A stretch of DNA of 64,000 nt from Viscum album (GCA_963277665.1 OY728166.1:547953219-548017218), one strand, 5' to 3'; positions 1 through 12,189 are shown, numbered from the stretch's first letter. Notes: generated by a model not told the origin, from the letters alone. Made by a program: numbers and translations.

Positions 1-349
1 CTATCACTATAATTTTGTAGTATAACATTCAATTATACTTTCACCCTTCTTATTTGATTTAATTCATATTCATTCATTAAAAAACTTCACAACTTATTTG
101 CATGACCCATTCATAAATAAAAAAACTACTTGAATTTGACCATAAAATTGAAAAGACACTTCACGCACAAATCAAAGAATCTTGATAAGTTCAATAAACT
201 AAAATTAAGGAACCACTTTTAAAAACCAAAGTGGTCATAAACCATAAAAAATTTAAACCCAATGAATCCCATGAAAACATTGTTGTAAATAATCAAACAT
301 TAAAAGAATTGACCACCCTGATGTGGAGTACCAGCCCTTGTAAATCCAA

Positions 350-1590
350 TATCATGAGGAAGCAACCAACAATGAGCTGAGATCAGGCCTCATCCACCTA
401 CTTCCCAAATTCCATGGGCTTCCTAGTGCAGTCCCTCATAAACACATTACAATGTTTCACATAGTGTTCCACAACATAAATTCCCAAAATGCCTCTGAGG
501 ACTTAATTATCCTTATGGCCTTACCATTCTTGGTTTATGGTGTATCCAAAGATTGGATTTACTATTTCCCAACCACAATTGGGGTTTGTAATGATCTAAA
601 AAGAATATTTTTTGAAATGTTCATCCCTACATCCCGAACTATATCAATTACGAATGAAATTTGTGGAATTATGAAATCACAAGGAGAGACCCTTCATGTA
701 TACTAGGAGAGATTCAAATGACTCCTCTCAAGATGCCCCCACCACTAGATTAGTGAATAACTATTAATCCAAAAATTCAATGAGGGAGTTGTCCTTGTTA
801 ACCGTGGAAAGAGTTTTGCAGCAGTTGGTGTTGCCTTGGTTGATAGATCCTTTCTCCACTTCTCATGACTTAATAGCCAATATGTCTCATAAAATAATAA
901 AAATTTGGTATAAGAGATATTTCACCAACTTTAGGACTTAATGAGGGAAGTCATTAATTCCTATAACAAAATATAAACAAAAAGCTTAATGAGATGCATA
1001 AACTTGTAAGCAAATTATATCAAGCACAAATAAACTAACATTCTCCTCATATTCCATTACATTTTGGTATTTGATCTAAAAATACTCATTTTTCTGACGA
1101 GTGCCCATCACTTTAGGTTTCACCCGATTCTTGTGAAACCGTGTTCCTTATGTTTCTATACCAACAAGAACATACCTTCAATCAATAACCACTTAGGGAA
1201 AATCCAATCAATTGGTGGTTAGAACAACTAGATTACTGACATGGAGGTAACTCAAGCGACCCCATGAAAAAATGGAATCATTAAGGACAAGGTAGGCAAC
1301 CTCCGTATACTTCAGCTTCTAAAATTTATAATCCTCCTCCTCCCAAATATGAACCAATACTTTAGGATATGGTGAAAAAAATGGAAAACCAGAACCTCAG
1401 GTTCCAACAAACAACACAATCAGCAAATCAAGACCAACAAAATCAGGTTGGGAAGTTTTAAAACTCCTTTTCTGAGTTTAATATACAAGGTTCATGACAA
1501 CTACAATCCCAACCCATTTCCAAGATGAATGAAAAATGAAATGTATGTGCAGATGCACATCATAGTGGTAAAGACAGTTCATCTTCTAAT
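350..1590 (+). pseudogene. gag: gag remnant of Athila-1
   Basis: Gag forms the capsid of the retrotransposon particle. The longest open piece (452-706) shows the Athila capsid pattern: a 'KDWIYYFP' block, then 'FFEMFIPTSRT' and 'NEICGI', the usual landmarks of the retrotransposon gag domain. Just upstream, 'LLPKFHGLPSA' continues the same domain. Around 1370-1590 a glutamine/asparagine-rich stretch and a 'NVCADAHHSGK'-like segment match the gag C-terminal tail, where intact relatives carry a serine-glycine-lysine end. Stops and frame changes break it throughout. No Cys-His zinc knuckle was seen, which is usual for Athila. Confidence 0.72.
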
Positions 1591-1689
1591 GATTCTTCCC
1601 AATAGGTATGTACCCCTCTTGAAAACACGTTTTAACCAACCATAAACGATTCCAATGAAGAAAAAAATAAAAAGGGTAATAAAATTACC

Positions 1690-2420
1690 ATTTATGATTC
1701 AAATGATCAAACCATTCCTCTTCCTTTCCCAAAAAGACTACATAAATCATATAAGAATGTTTATAATGATATTGATAATGAAATAATGGACACATTTAAA
1801 AATATTCAAGGTAAAATTTCTTTATTAGATGTAGTTAATTAAATCCATTGATATGAGAAATTTCTTAAAGATAATTGTACTCATAAAAGGAGGTTAAAGG
1901 GGAATGAGAGAGTCAAATTTGGATGGAATGTCTCTAACTTTATTCTACAATAAATTCCAACCAAATTTAAGGATATGGGTAAATTCATGATTCTGTGTTC
2001 CATAGGAAAGGCCTTCTTTTCTGATCCAATTCCATATTTAGGTTATTCCATTAATGTAATTCCTCACAAAGTGTATACTTATCTATAGGTTGGAGAGCAT
2101 CAACAAAAAAAAATTTGTGCAACATGAAAACTGGAGTACTACACATCCAACATGAGTGATTAAGGATATCCTTGTAAGAGTAAAGAATCGCATCCTCTCA
2201 TATAATTTTTACATTCGTGAGATGGATGATACTTGAACCCATGGACATACTCCTCACATATATGGGATTACATTCCTTAAAACAGCAAAGACTATCATTA
2301 ATGTACTCTATAGTATGATGTCCATGGATTTCGGTGGAGAAAACAAAAATTTTAATATTGTTGATGCTATGAAACACTCCTTTAAATAGAACTCCACTCT
2401 TCTTGTCTATTAAATGGAAG
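1690..2420 (+). pseudogene. protease-region remnant of Athila-1
   Basis: This is the N-terminal pol segment that holds the aspartic protease. The part 1720-2100 contains 'FKNIQGKISLLDVV', 'THKRRLKGNERVKF' and 'KFKDMGKFMILCSIG', which correspond to the conserved pre-protease block of Athila elements. The catalytic block should read D-L-G-A-S, but here it reads 'YLGYSINVIPHKVY', so the catalytic aspartate appears to be replaced by tyrosine. The second half (about 2155-2400) carries 'FYIREMDD' and 'MSMDFGGENKNFNIVDAMKH', the C-terminal flank of the domain. Several stops interrupt it. The family call is good and the exact ends are approximate. Confidence 0.65.
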
Positions 2421-2503
2421 TGGTCTCAAACTATGAACACACACACAATTCTCTCCCCAATCCATTCTCTGATTAATTTTCATCTCCTTCACCCATTGAT
2501 GAT

Positions 2504-3600
2504 TTGAGTGTTGATTCAATTTTTGAGTGTTCTATGGATTGTGAAAAATGTAAATTTTGTTCGTTTATTGATGAGTGTGTTCAATATGAGGTACCCATGA
2601 CCATCGAAGATTCTTCAAATATAATTCCTATAGGATCTATTTATATAGAGAATAAACATGATCATATAGAAAGATTCATGGAACACACTCCCATTAAACC
2701 CCATCGCTCAATCCAAGAACCACTATTTTTGGAACATAAAAAACAACCTTCAAATATAAAATATACATATATTGGGGGTATTAACGTCTTTCCCATCATT
2801 ATTTCCAAACTCCTCTCTCCATAGTATGAATTAAATCCTCACATCCTTTTGATAGAGTGTAGAAAGGTGATAGGATAGTCACTGTCTAATATTCTTGAGA
2901 TTATCCCATCTATTTTTATGCACCATATTCTTTTGGATTATAAGGCTATGCTTCTAAGACAATCTCAAGGCCGTCTGAATCCCACTCACTATGAAGTGGT
3001 AAAATTGGATGTTAGTAAAATACTTGATGTAGGGATCATTTTTCCTATATCTAATAGTAAATGGGATAGTCCGGTACAAATTGTGCCTAAAAAAAGAATA
3101 ATAGTTGTTTAAAATTAATGGAATGATGTGGTTCCAACACATGTGCAGAAAAGTTGGTTAGTTTGTATTGACTATTGTCAACTGAATCAAGCCACGTCGA
3201 TGTACAACATTCCTCTACATTTCATTGGAAAAATGATAGAAATATTGGCTGGTTAGTCGTATTATAGTTTCCTCGAAGGCTATTCAGGTAATTTTCAAAT
3301 CAATATATCCCATGAGGACCAAAAAATACAACATTTACCTATCCATTTGGAACATTTTCATACAGAAAAATTCTTTTTGGACTATCTAATGCTCCGGGTA
3401 CTTTTCAGCGATGTATGGTGAGTATTTTTCTAATTACCTTGATAGTTGTATGGAAGTCTTTATGGATGATTTAACTTTATATGGTTATTCTTGTGATGAT
3501 TTTTTGGACCACCATGGTTCTATCCTTCATCAATGCATTTAAAAATATCTCGTTTTAAATTATGATAAATTTTATTTCATGGTTGAGCGGGGGATAGTTC
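2504..3600 (+). pseudogene. reverse transcriptase remnant of Athila-1
   Basis: This would copy element RNA into DNA. An open piece at 2504-2824 ends in the pre-RT linker ('IKYTYIGG...FPIIISKL'). The piece 2918-3112 is the RT N-terminus ('GRLNPTHYEVVKLDV...GIIFPISNSKWDSPVQIVPKK'). Later frames give 'CIDYCQLNQATS', 'SYYSFLEGYSG', 'TFTCPFGTFSYR' and the active-site block 'VFMDDLTLYG' at about 3456-3485. The FMDD tetrad (3459-3470) is intact, although the reading frame around it is broken by several shifts and stops. The motif spacing fits an Athila RT, so this is a confident identification of a dead copy. Confidence 0.78.
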
Positions 3601-3859
3601 TTGGGAATTTCATTTAAAATAAGTTAATTCTAGTTGATAAATATAAAATTGGATTAATTTCAATCATTTTATTTCCACAATGGGTTCATGAGGTGAAATC
3701 ATTCAAGGTTCATGCTGGTTTTTACGTCTGATTCCATAAAGACTTTAGTAATATCACACTTCCATTGTGTTGGTTATTACAAAAATATTTTGATTTCGTG
3801 TTTGATAAAAATTGTGAGGAATCATTCAATTCAATAAAAAGGAGACTGAAATGATCTCC

Positions 3860-4075
3860 TATCATCCAACAATTTAGATTTGATCATTGATTTGATCTTA
3901 TATGTGATTCTTTTAACATTTCTGTTAGGGATGATTTATCACAAACTGTTGAGAATGCTTCTCATGTCATTGTGTATTACTCACTTACCCTTGACCCTAA
4001 CCAAGTAATCTACACAACCATTGAAAAATAAATCCTTTATATTATGTTTTCCTTGGAAAAATTTCTTTAATAAAT
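3860..4075 (+). pseudogene. RNase H remnant of Athila-1
   Basis: RNase H removes the RNA template after first-strand synthesis. The segment reads 'FDLICDSFNISVRDDLSQ', then 'ASHVIVYYSLTLDPNQVIYTTIEK', with a stop just before the conserved 'LLAVVFAL' position. This is the typical Athila connection and RNase H core. The first catalytic Asp of the D-E-D set lies in 'ICDS'. The rest of the domain was not readable. Confidence 0.6.
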
Positions 4076-4369
4076 TCTTGGTTCAAAAGTAATTTTGTTT
4101 TCTAACCATGATTCCCTTATATTTCTCTTTAAAAACATAAAGCTAAGACTTTCCACATACAACAGATGCTCCTCCTCCAAAACTTTTAACATGATATTAG
4201 AGATAAAGGGAGAGTAGAAAGTATTGTAGCTGGCCACATTAGTAGGATTTCTCCCCCACTGGACCAACATGTGGACTCATCCATCCCCATGGGAGAATTC
4301 ATTCCTCATGAGAACCATTGGGATGTTGTGTCCCTGACCATGAGTTCACCTTTTTTATATTCTACTCAC

Positions 4370-5455
4370 TTGGGATTGTGGGGGCCACTTTGGACCTTAA
4401 CAAATACCTCGAAGGGTCCTTTAATCATTGAATTATTGTCCAAAATTTTATAGGGATTCCCATCAAATTTTCATGTCATTTATTCAATGGAAATTAACAG
4501 GGATTATCTCCATGAAAAATGAAATACAATAAAACCCCATGTTATTCAGTGAAATTTTTGATCCTTGGGGAATTGACTTCATGGGGACTTTTCCAAATTC
4601 ATTTTTATTTGTATACATATTATTATCTGTGGACTATGTCTACAAATGGGTGGAAGAAAAGGCCATAAGGACTGATTACTCTCGAGTTGTTGTTGATTTT
4701 GTGTGGTACCTAATTTTTAGTAGGTTTTGTTTTCTGAGATTATTCATTAGGGATCAGAGTTTATAATTTTGCAATTTCATCATGAAAACATTTCTTTGTA
4801 AGTATGGGGTTGTTCAAAAAGTATCCACTGCATATCACCCCCAATCTAATGGAAAAGGTGAAATCAAAAATCAAGAAGTTAAGATAATCTTTGAAAAATG
4901 TTAAAACCCAACATGAAAAATCGGAGTTTTCACTTGAATGATAAGAGTTGTACGTAGCATATAGATTTTAAAACAACATTCATATTGTCCTCATATTGAA
5001 TTTTCTTTGTAAAGGTAGTTTTCCTCATAGTGGAGGTAGAACACTATGCATATTGGGGAATTAAACAATGTAATATGAACCTTTCATATGCATGTGACCA
5101 AAGGAAGCAGTAGATTATAGAGTTGAAAGAAATTAAATGTGACACATATGAGAACTCAAAGATCAATACAGAGAAGAAAAAGGCTATCCATGATAGAATT
5201 ATTTATCAGTGGAATTTCCATATTGGTGGGAAGCTCCTCATGTACTATTCTAGGATAAAGATCCACCAAGGTAAGCTTCGTTCTTGATGGCTCGACCCTT
5301 ATATTGTAACTAATGTTTACCCTTTTGGTGTAGTATAGATTTTTCATGAGTAGAGTGGAAAAAGTATTACTATAAATAGTAAGCGACTTAAACACTTCAA
5401 TGTGGATTTTTCTAAGAATTTGGGGGTAGAAATCCACCTTCTAGAGGAATCATAT
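4370..5455 (+). pseudogene. integrase remnant of Athila-1
   Basis: Integrase joins element DNA to the genome. A decayed zinc-binding region is suggested by 'LWGPLWTL' at about 4378-4400, where relatives carry G-G-H-F-G. The catalytic core starts at 4539 with '[15 protein letters not shown]' and '[17 protein letters not shown]', keeping the first catalytic Asp. 'KYGVVQKVSTAYHPQSNGKGEIKNQEVK' (about 4800-4890) keeps the catalytic Glu (in 'GEIKN'). The C-terminal DNA-binding region (5170-5450) shows 'LLMYYSRIKIHQGKLRS' and 'RLKHFNVDF', a standard ending for Athila pol. At least five frame changes or stops are present. Confidence 0.75.
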
Positions 5456-6615
5456 TAATGAAACATGTCATTTTTTATCCTTCCATCACACATTATCAAT
5501 TAATAAAGTGAGGACACTACATATTCTTGGTGTGGGGGTAGATATATTATTGGGTTCATTAGTAATTTCATTTTCATTCATACTTTTTCTCTTTTTACCC
5601 TTATTTATGGTATTTTTACTCCACCCCACATTATGGTTATGAAATCATGGATCCTACTGAAAATGCATGTTGAAATTTTTTTATTCCATTTTGATTTATC
5701 ACTTGATAAAATCCTATCTCTGTTGTGGAATAAATGCCTATATGAATTTTACATCAGGGTGTTATTTTTAGTGAATTGGTTTTTCAATCAGTGAAATAAA
5801 TGGTTTTATCTCTGTGAAACCTTTTAGATGAATGATTCCCATTATACGAGTACTTTTCGGGGAAACAGTGTCACTAATATCTCCACACATTTTGGCACCA
5901 AACCCACTATGAGTGAGGATTTAAATCTTTCTAGAAGGTAAATATAAGTTGGTCATGTTTTTGTAAGGTAAAATACATTTTGGTTGTGTTTTTTTAAGGT
6001 AAAATACACTCCTCCTAAACCTTTTATCTTTTTAAAACTATTAAAATTAGTGTCATAAAGATATCACACAAGGGATGAAAGCTGATTGTGAGATTTGTTC
6101 CAATTGAAACTTCTAATAAAACAAATATAATAAATGAAGGTATTGATGAAATGTGAATCATATGGGGATATCTTGGTTGGGAGCTTATTTCTTGACTTCG
6201 AGGATTGCATATCTGAGTGGGTATTGAAATATTATTTCAAATGATATAGGGTTTGTTTGGTGGAAATAATCATTTAAGTTGAAACATGATAAAACAACAT
6301 ATATTTATTGGATTGAAACTGGAAATAATAGCATGGAATGGTTTTCACACACACACACATTGAGAGTTACTGGAATTTCTGAATTTTGAATTCCTTGCTC
6401 AATATTTAATCAGAAATTTCATTGAATTTCATTATGATATGATTTATGAGACATCATTTTCATTTTCACTAGGAAGAACTCCTTTGGATGGTTTGTGAAT
6501 TTTTCACCTTACATTACTGAATATAAATTTTTGCAAAAATTTTAAATCATTATAATGTTGGGAATATATAAATTCATAATTCATTTTATATTTTTATTTT
6601 CCAAGAAGTGAAAAT
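5456..6615 (+). other. 3' noncoding part of Athila-1 (between pol and PPT)
   Basis: No coding homology was seen, including no recognisable env-like gene. A G-rich tract ('tggtgtgggggtag') sits at about 5529-5542 just after pol. The segment has an inverted counterpart in Athila-2 (about 9540-10850), for example the 'ctccacacatttt' and 'ggtaaatataagtt' stretches near 5880-5950 and 10310-10370. A short (CA)n run lies at 6347-6358. Confidence 0.55.
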
Positions 6616-6630
6616 GTGTAGGTTTGGGGG
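6616..6630 (+). promoter_or_regulatory. polypurine tract of Athila-1
   Basis: The sequence 'tgtaggtttggggg' lies directly before the LTR start TGTGATCG at 6631. A purine run ending in GGGGG next to TG is the usual plus-strand primer of gypsy elements. The same arrangement occurs in inverted orientation in Athila-2 at 9522-9537. Confidence 0.75.
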
Positions 6631-7430
6631 TGTGATCGAATAGCGATTAATTATTTAAATCCACCATTACACCGCTATTTAAACCTTGTTATGTAATAAA
6701 TAGTTCAAATATAATAAATAAATTAACATTATGATTGAATTAATGAATTGATTTTTATCACTATTTAATTGATAAATTTTTTGTGTTTTGGTGAGTACAT
6801 ATTAGGAGGAGGTTATTTGGAGAGCATGTGATTGAATTCAAGAAAAATGGCCCAAACTATGTGAAATCGCAAGCATGCATGTAGAAAAATATTTGACCTA
6901 TGGATAATATAGGTTTCAAATAAGGGATATATATCGGTGAATTAGTGAATATAAAATATGGGATACATTTCTATAGAATACCATGAATCCCAATTCGTCC
7001 ATTTAGAGGTCGAAAATAGGCCCAAAATGTTAAGAAATTCTAGGTGGGCCATATTGGAACACCCTTTGGTATTTAGGCCATAACATGGGCCTCAACATTC
7101 CAATTGGGCTAATTAAACATCACATGGACCGCTAATTTAAAAGATCACCTCTCCAATGAATTAAAAAACTGAACGTGTTTTTAAAAGTCATCCAGCCGTA
7201 TTAAACGGATTAAAAATTCTATCCTAAATAGTGACCTAGTCCCTTAGGCACATGACCTATTTTGTGGAAACTATGATGTTTTTGTCTAAAAAATCACTCT
7301 TCCCTATCATTATCTTAGGTGAAACAACAAGTGGTAAGGGTGATTCAAATTATAGAGTGGTATTCATTCATTCTCTCCCTCCTCTATGCCAAAAACTTCT
7401 AAGACTCCAATGATCAATTTGGGGGGGTGT
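6631..7430 (+). repeat. 3' LTR of Athila-1 (right edge uncertain)
   Basis: It begins TGTGATCG after the polypurine tract. Its first 300 or so bases are recognisably similar to the Athila-2 LTR read on the other strand (a shared T-rich start, a 'TTTTTATCACT.TTTAA' block and 'AAAATGGCCCAAACTA' against 'AAAATGGGCCTAACTA'). Similarity fades further in, so the end could be near 7430 or as far as about 8000. No CA end or target duplication could be fixed. Confidence 0.55.
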
Positions 7431-7460
7431 CCTTTTTTGTAATCCAGTGCTCCACACTAG
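7424..7460 (+). other. extra PPT/LTR-start-like motif
   Basis: The sequence 'tgatcaatttggggggg' followed by 'tgtcc...ttgtaatcc' resembles, on the opposite strand, the outer boundary of the Athila-2 5' LTR at 30530-30470 (TGATCAATTATGGGGG then TGTGACC...TTGTAATCC). It may be a fragment of another Athila LTR boundary. Confidence 0.35.
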
Positions 7461-7609
7461 TATTCATCATATGGTAATTGAATTTCCTAGTTTTATTAAC
7501 AATTATTATTCATTTATACCTATTTTATTTATTTTATTTTTTTATGATAAAATATAAATCAAAGAAACAAGAATCCTCATGCCTCCACTCATAACACGGA
7601 TCTTGTGAT

Positions 7610-7990
7610 GATTTGAGTGTGATTTTTTCTTTTCTCAAACCCTCCATTTAATGAGTGTGAAAATGGATTATATCGGTTGATAAATATTATAGGAGCTTGA
7701 ACCCATGAATATGAATGTTCTTTTCTTTTGGAATATTTTATCACTAACAGAAATCTGGTCATCTCATCATGTTGTTGTTCTTAGGATGCCTTGATTGAGT
7801 TCTTATTTTACATTGATTCATTTATGTTGATTTATAGTGGTCGAAGATAATCAATATCATTGACCAATAAAATTCAAGGTGATAAACATGTAAGAACTCA
7901 CATACCATAATGGTTTAAATGTTTTTAAATCAAGGAATAAATGATCCTTCCCATTCCCTTGAGAGCGATAACTAAATGAGCATCAAGGGA
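7610..7990 (+). repeat. direct repeat A, left copy
   Basis: About 380 bp beginning 'ttgagtgtgattttt' and ending 'cccattcccttgagagcgat' recurs in the same orientation at about 30590-30970. The left copy lies just outside the left LTR of Athila-2 and the right copy just outside its right LTR. The two copies differ at many positions but are colinear throughout. No coding content was seen. Confidence 0.7.
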
Positions 7991-8004
7991 CACATAAATG
8001 CATT

Positions 8005-9521
8005 GTACATGTTGTCTTCACATGTCAAATTGATTATTATTTTATGTTTTAATTATTTTCTATGGAAAACCCTAGGTCTTCTATCAAGGATAGTTGGTAT
8101 CTTATAGTGTGTATTTTTTATTAATATTACTAAAAGAGGTGGTGATTTTGAAAACAGTTTTTAAGAAAATAATTAACATAAAGAGTTTAATAGTTGAATA
8201 CACGTGGATTTTGAAAAATATAAGATAATTAAGTGATCATTTCTATGTTATTACAACACTTTACGAGTTTCTTGTTATCAATTGGTTATTAGGTTTTGTT
8301 GTAATCCTTTAGATGAGGGATGAATATGATTTTGGTTCCCCACTTTCCCCTTAAAATGATACAAAATAACCACCTTGCAAAAAAACAAATGTGTTTTCAA
8401 TATTTAGACCTCAAGAATATAGTGAGGTATAAAAAAGAATACTAAAATCTCATGTATGTGTGGGATAAAGTGGATGATTGTGTTGTCCAATATGAAGAAC
8501 CCAAGATTCCCACTTTAATCTCAATCCAATTTGTATTGAAATGAGAAATGTTTCACTTAATTAATCTAAATCAATGCATTTAGATCAGAAGAATATAATG
8601 ATTAAACATAAGTAAAATAATTCACATACATATTACAAAAAACTAGTAAAATATAATGTTCCAAAACTCCGTCTTCAAGTGTGTATCTCTCACACAATTA
8701 TCACAAACCATTTATCTCGTCATCGGGAGGAGGAGGATGCTCGGGTGGAACTTCTTCTTCATTATTTACCCCCTATTAGGATAGGGGTATCCAGAAATTC
8801 AAGGATCAGGAGGAATCTCCTCCATGAATCTAAAATGGTAGACCATAACTTTTGGTTCATACTCAATAATTAGGTTCCCATGGTGTAATTTTATTTCCAA
8901 AATGGGACATGGGTTTGAGCACCTAGATTTTGATAAAAAAAACATGGAGGATTGTTTTCTGATACTAAACTGTCGAATTCTTCTATTTCAAAAAATTGGA
9001 AATTTGTATCCCCTCTTCCTAAATATCACCACCTAATGTTTGGCATCATTTGGATAGTCACATATCAATATATGGACATATTACAGAATTCCATGTTTCA
9101 CTTTTTTCAGATTCAGTTGCTTGGACAGAACAGTTTAGATTGGCCCCATAGAATCCAAATATGTATTGGGTTCCATGAGATTAAATGTAGAAAATAAAAT
9201 TTCTTACTGGAGCATGAAATATAATCTTATTTAGATTCATGGTATAGTAGAATTGTAAGGATTAATCCACTGGTGTGCTTGGATCCTGTGTAGTTAGGCC
9301 CATTTTCCTTGGACTTTTTCATGTGTCTCCCAAATCACCTCCACCTTCAATTAAATTATCAAATCAAGTATAATTTCCCTTTTTAACAGTGATAAAAACA
9401 AAATAATTGAATCAACCATGATGTGAATTTTGTTATTATATTTGGATTTTAAAATACAAATTCATATTAATACAATGGTGTAAGGGTGAAAAAAAAAACA
9501 ATTAATCATGATAAGAACACA
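8005..9521 (-). repeat. 3' LTR of Athila-2
   Basis: This is colinear with 29175-30501. Examples are 'ttggtatcttatagtgtgtattttt' near 8095 and 29270, and 'tctcatgtatgtgtg' near 8451 and 29623. Another is 'taggcccattttccttggac' near 9296 against 'taggcccatttctcatggac' near 30316. The LTR start (TGTGTTCTTAT on the minus strand) directly follows the polypurine tract at 9522. The left edge is set by comparison with the other LTR and may be off by about 20 bases. No coding content. Confidence 0.75.
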
Positions 9522-9537
9522 CCCCCACACCTAAAAA
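9522..9537 (-). promoter_or_regulatory. polypurine tract of Athila-2
   Basis: On the minus strand this reads TTTTTAGGTGTGGGGG immediately before the LTR start TGTG. It matches the position and form of the Athila-1 tract at 6616-6630. Confidence 0.75.
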
Positions 9538-10900
9538 TTTTCACCATTGGGATAATTTATATTTCCAAAAATTATACATGATGATATTTAAATCATAATA
9601 AAGATTTAACATTCAATGAATATTTTTTCATGATAGAAATTTGATCCAATAAAAAATCACTTGGGGTGTTATTCTCATTGATCATTGATAAATGCATCTA
9701 AAAAATTGCATCCAAATGAAAATCTTAGAGATTCATCATACCAATAATATAAAATAATTCAAAAGATAGTCATGAAACTTATTATCAATTTTTGTGTGTT
9801 TGTGTGTGTGAAAAACATTTCATGATATTCTTTTCTCTTTCTATTTAGAAAATATAACTTATTTTAATAATTTTCTACTTAAATTATTATTTCCACCGAA
9901 CATTCCCCAAATCCTTTGAAATCAAATTTCAAGACCCACTTAGTTGAAAATTACCAGAAGTCAAACAATAATCTCATGACCTAGATATCCTTATATGTTT
10001 CAAATTTGATCACTCCCCTAATTTAGTTTTTTTTATGGTTTACTTGTATCATATTTTATACTCTTCTCCCAACCCATATTTGATCTTCTCACAACACCAA
10101 TTGTAATAGTTATATCAAGATCAAAGGTCATCGAAGGGTGTTTTTTACCTACCCATTCTATAATCCTTTTTTTATTTTTGAGGAGTACAACATTCGGATA
10201 ATAGGTACACACACATAGGTCAATTTGGTATAATAATGAAATACATCAGATAAAGAAAGAACCTATAGAAAAATTATTTTGTAAACAAGAGAAAAGTAAA
10301 TCTAACTTATATTTACCTTTCATTAAGTAATAAATTTTCACATATCATGGTTGGGTGAAAAAATGTGTGGAGAGATTAAGTCACAAGATTTTCCAATAAA
10401 TAATGCCGAAAAAGGGCACCATTCCTCTAAATGGATTGAAAATGATACAACCATTTATATCATTGAAAATGAAGAAAAGTTCAAAATAAAGCCACACCAT
10501 AGTATTAGAATTCTTTTAAAAATTATCATTTTATCAGAGTTTTTGTGAATGTTAAAATAATATTAAATACTGATATTCTATATGCATTTTCAATTTCTTC
10601 CATTATTAAAATGGAATTATTTTCTATGATAAAGTGGGCATAAAAAGGTAATATTCCAACATATAGGTGAGGGGGAAGAAAGGATAGAATGTTAAGATAC
10701 AATTCATCATGTTAAAAAGAGAAAAGGAAAAAAGACGATAAAAATTCCTTACTGAACCAGCAATATACCCATCCCTCCACCTAAAGTGTACAATTACCTC
10801 ATGTAAAAAAAGAGAATGTGGGAAGGAATGATAAAACCTGGTGAGTGTAATTCATAGAATTCTTCTTGGACATGGATTTCCTCCATTGGGAACATTATAA
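9538..10900 (-). other. 3' noncoding part of Athila-2
   Basis: No coding homology was recognised. It is the inverted counterpart of 5456-6615 and shares a (TG)n/(CA)n stretch (about 9793-9811) and a purine-rich tract near the pol end (about 10775-10790, minus strand 'aggtggagggatggg'). Confidence 0.55.
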
Positions 10901-10929
10901 GGACTTCATTGATGTGATTCATCCACTAC

Positions 10930-12060
10930 CAATTGATAGTGATGGTTTGATTATATTATTAATTTTCAACCTATACAACAACAAATAGAGTTAAATTTGT
11001 AATAGTGTATGGGAAAATCCCTTGGGAACGAAGCTTACCTAGATGAAACTATAGCCTTTCATTATAAAGGATGGCCTTCTGCCCAATGTAGAACTGACGA
11101 TGAAGGATTAGAATATCATAGAAATCCATGGTTCTCTCCATATAAATCCTAGAGTTTTCATATACATTTCTTCTCATTTCCTCCAGCTCATAAATTGGAA
11201 ACATCCATTGATCACCTACACTAGAAATATTAGTATTTCATTATTTTATGGTCTAGTAGGACTAGTTCTCAATCTCAATAGGGTGGTGAAAACTCTTCCC
11301 AACCATTATTCGATATAATGACAGGCCATTGGGAGGTTTGAAATAAGTATGGTATGCCCATAATGAATCATAAATTCAAAGACATCAATATTTTCTATTT
11401 TGTTGAATAGTTTTTTCATGAATCTATTTTACCTCTTTATTTTACACCTTAACTTGACCATTGGCCGGTGGTTGATATTCAGTAGACACTCTATGTATGA
11501 CCTCATACTGACACAAAATAGAATTCATTGTTCGGTACAGAAATATGAACTCCGTTCACTAACAATGAATCTAGGTAAGCCAAACCTAAAAATGATCTGA
11601 GTTCTAAAAAATTCCATAACATTTTTTAAATAATATGTCCTTTTGGAACATTACTCTACCCATTTTGAAACATAATAGATTAACATTATAATGTACATGT
11701 TACCAAAGGAATTGGGAAATGGAACCATAAAGTCAATGCCCCAAACATCAAAAATGTAATGAATGAGAAAAAATTGTGGTGTAATTTAATTTTTTTAGAG
11801 AGAATCCCCTTTCCACCAAAACGGAGAAAAGTTTTTTAAATTTAATTTGCATCCCAATAATGTGTTGACCAAAAGAGATTGGAATCAAGGACCTTGATAT
11901 CAGTTCGTTGGTGACCAAAGTGGCCCCACAAGAAAGAGTTTGGATAGACCTAAGGAGGGGTTAAAACTCACTATCAGGGACAAAATTCCTAAATACATGA
12001 TCACTACATGTGCACTAATGATAGGGTTCAACCCAAAAGTTCCAAATTGACTCATGATTT
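10930..12060 (-). pseudogene. integrase remnant of Athila-2
   Basis: Read leftward, 'FLWGHFGHQRTDIKVLDSNLFW' (about 11860-11945) is the zinc-binding region with a retained G-H-F-G. The catalytic core follows at about 11400-11760: '[20 protein letters not shown]' keeps the first Asp. The second catalytic position reads 'FIVSERSS', where relatives have Asp. The third reads 'YQPPANGQVKV', where relatives have A-E-V, so the catalytic Glu appears changed to Lys. The C-terminal domain (about 10980-11120) has 'FYIGQKAILYNERL' and 'LGKLRS'. Stops and shifts are frequent, and with two of three catalytic residues altered it is inactive. Confidence 0.72.
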
Positions 12061-12189
12061 AGAAGATCAATTTGGTTTTTATATAAATCTGTAGGAATTA
12101 ATGATGCTACAAAATAATTTTCAATTTAAGCATATCAAAGAATTCGATCATTCCCTCGGTACATTTGCTCATCAAAAATCATATCATTT

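Larger units (their letters stand above)
1..7430 (+). mobile_element. Athila-1: decayed Athila-like Ty3/gypsy element, 5' end outside window
   Basis: Remnants of gag, protease, RT, RNase H and integrase follow one another on the plus strand in the order expected for Athila-type Metaviridae. They are followed by about 1.1 kb of noncoding DNA, a polypurine tract and an LTR start. Many stops and frameshifts show that it is dead. The 5' LTR and primer site must lie left of position 1, since gag homology begins at about 350. The right edge is uncertain: LTR-like sequence runs from 6631 to at least 7400, where another boundary-like motif appears. Confidence 0.8.

Noticed and set aside
2918..3112. 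Possible host gene fragments among short open frames
   Set aside because: This and other pieces with recognisable content match retrotransposon pol or gag; none resembled a host protein.
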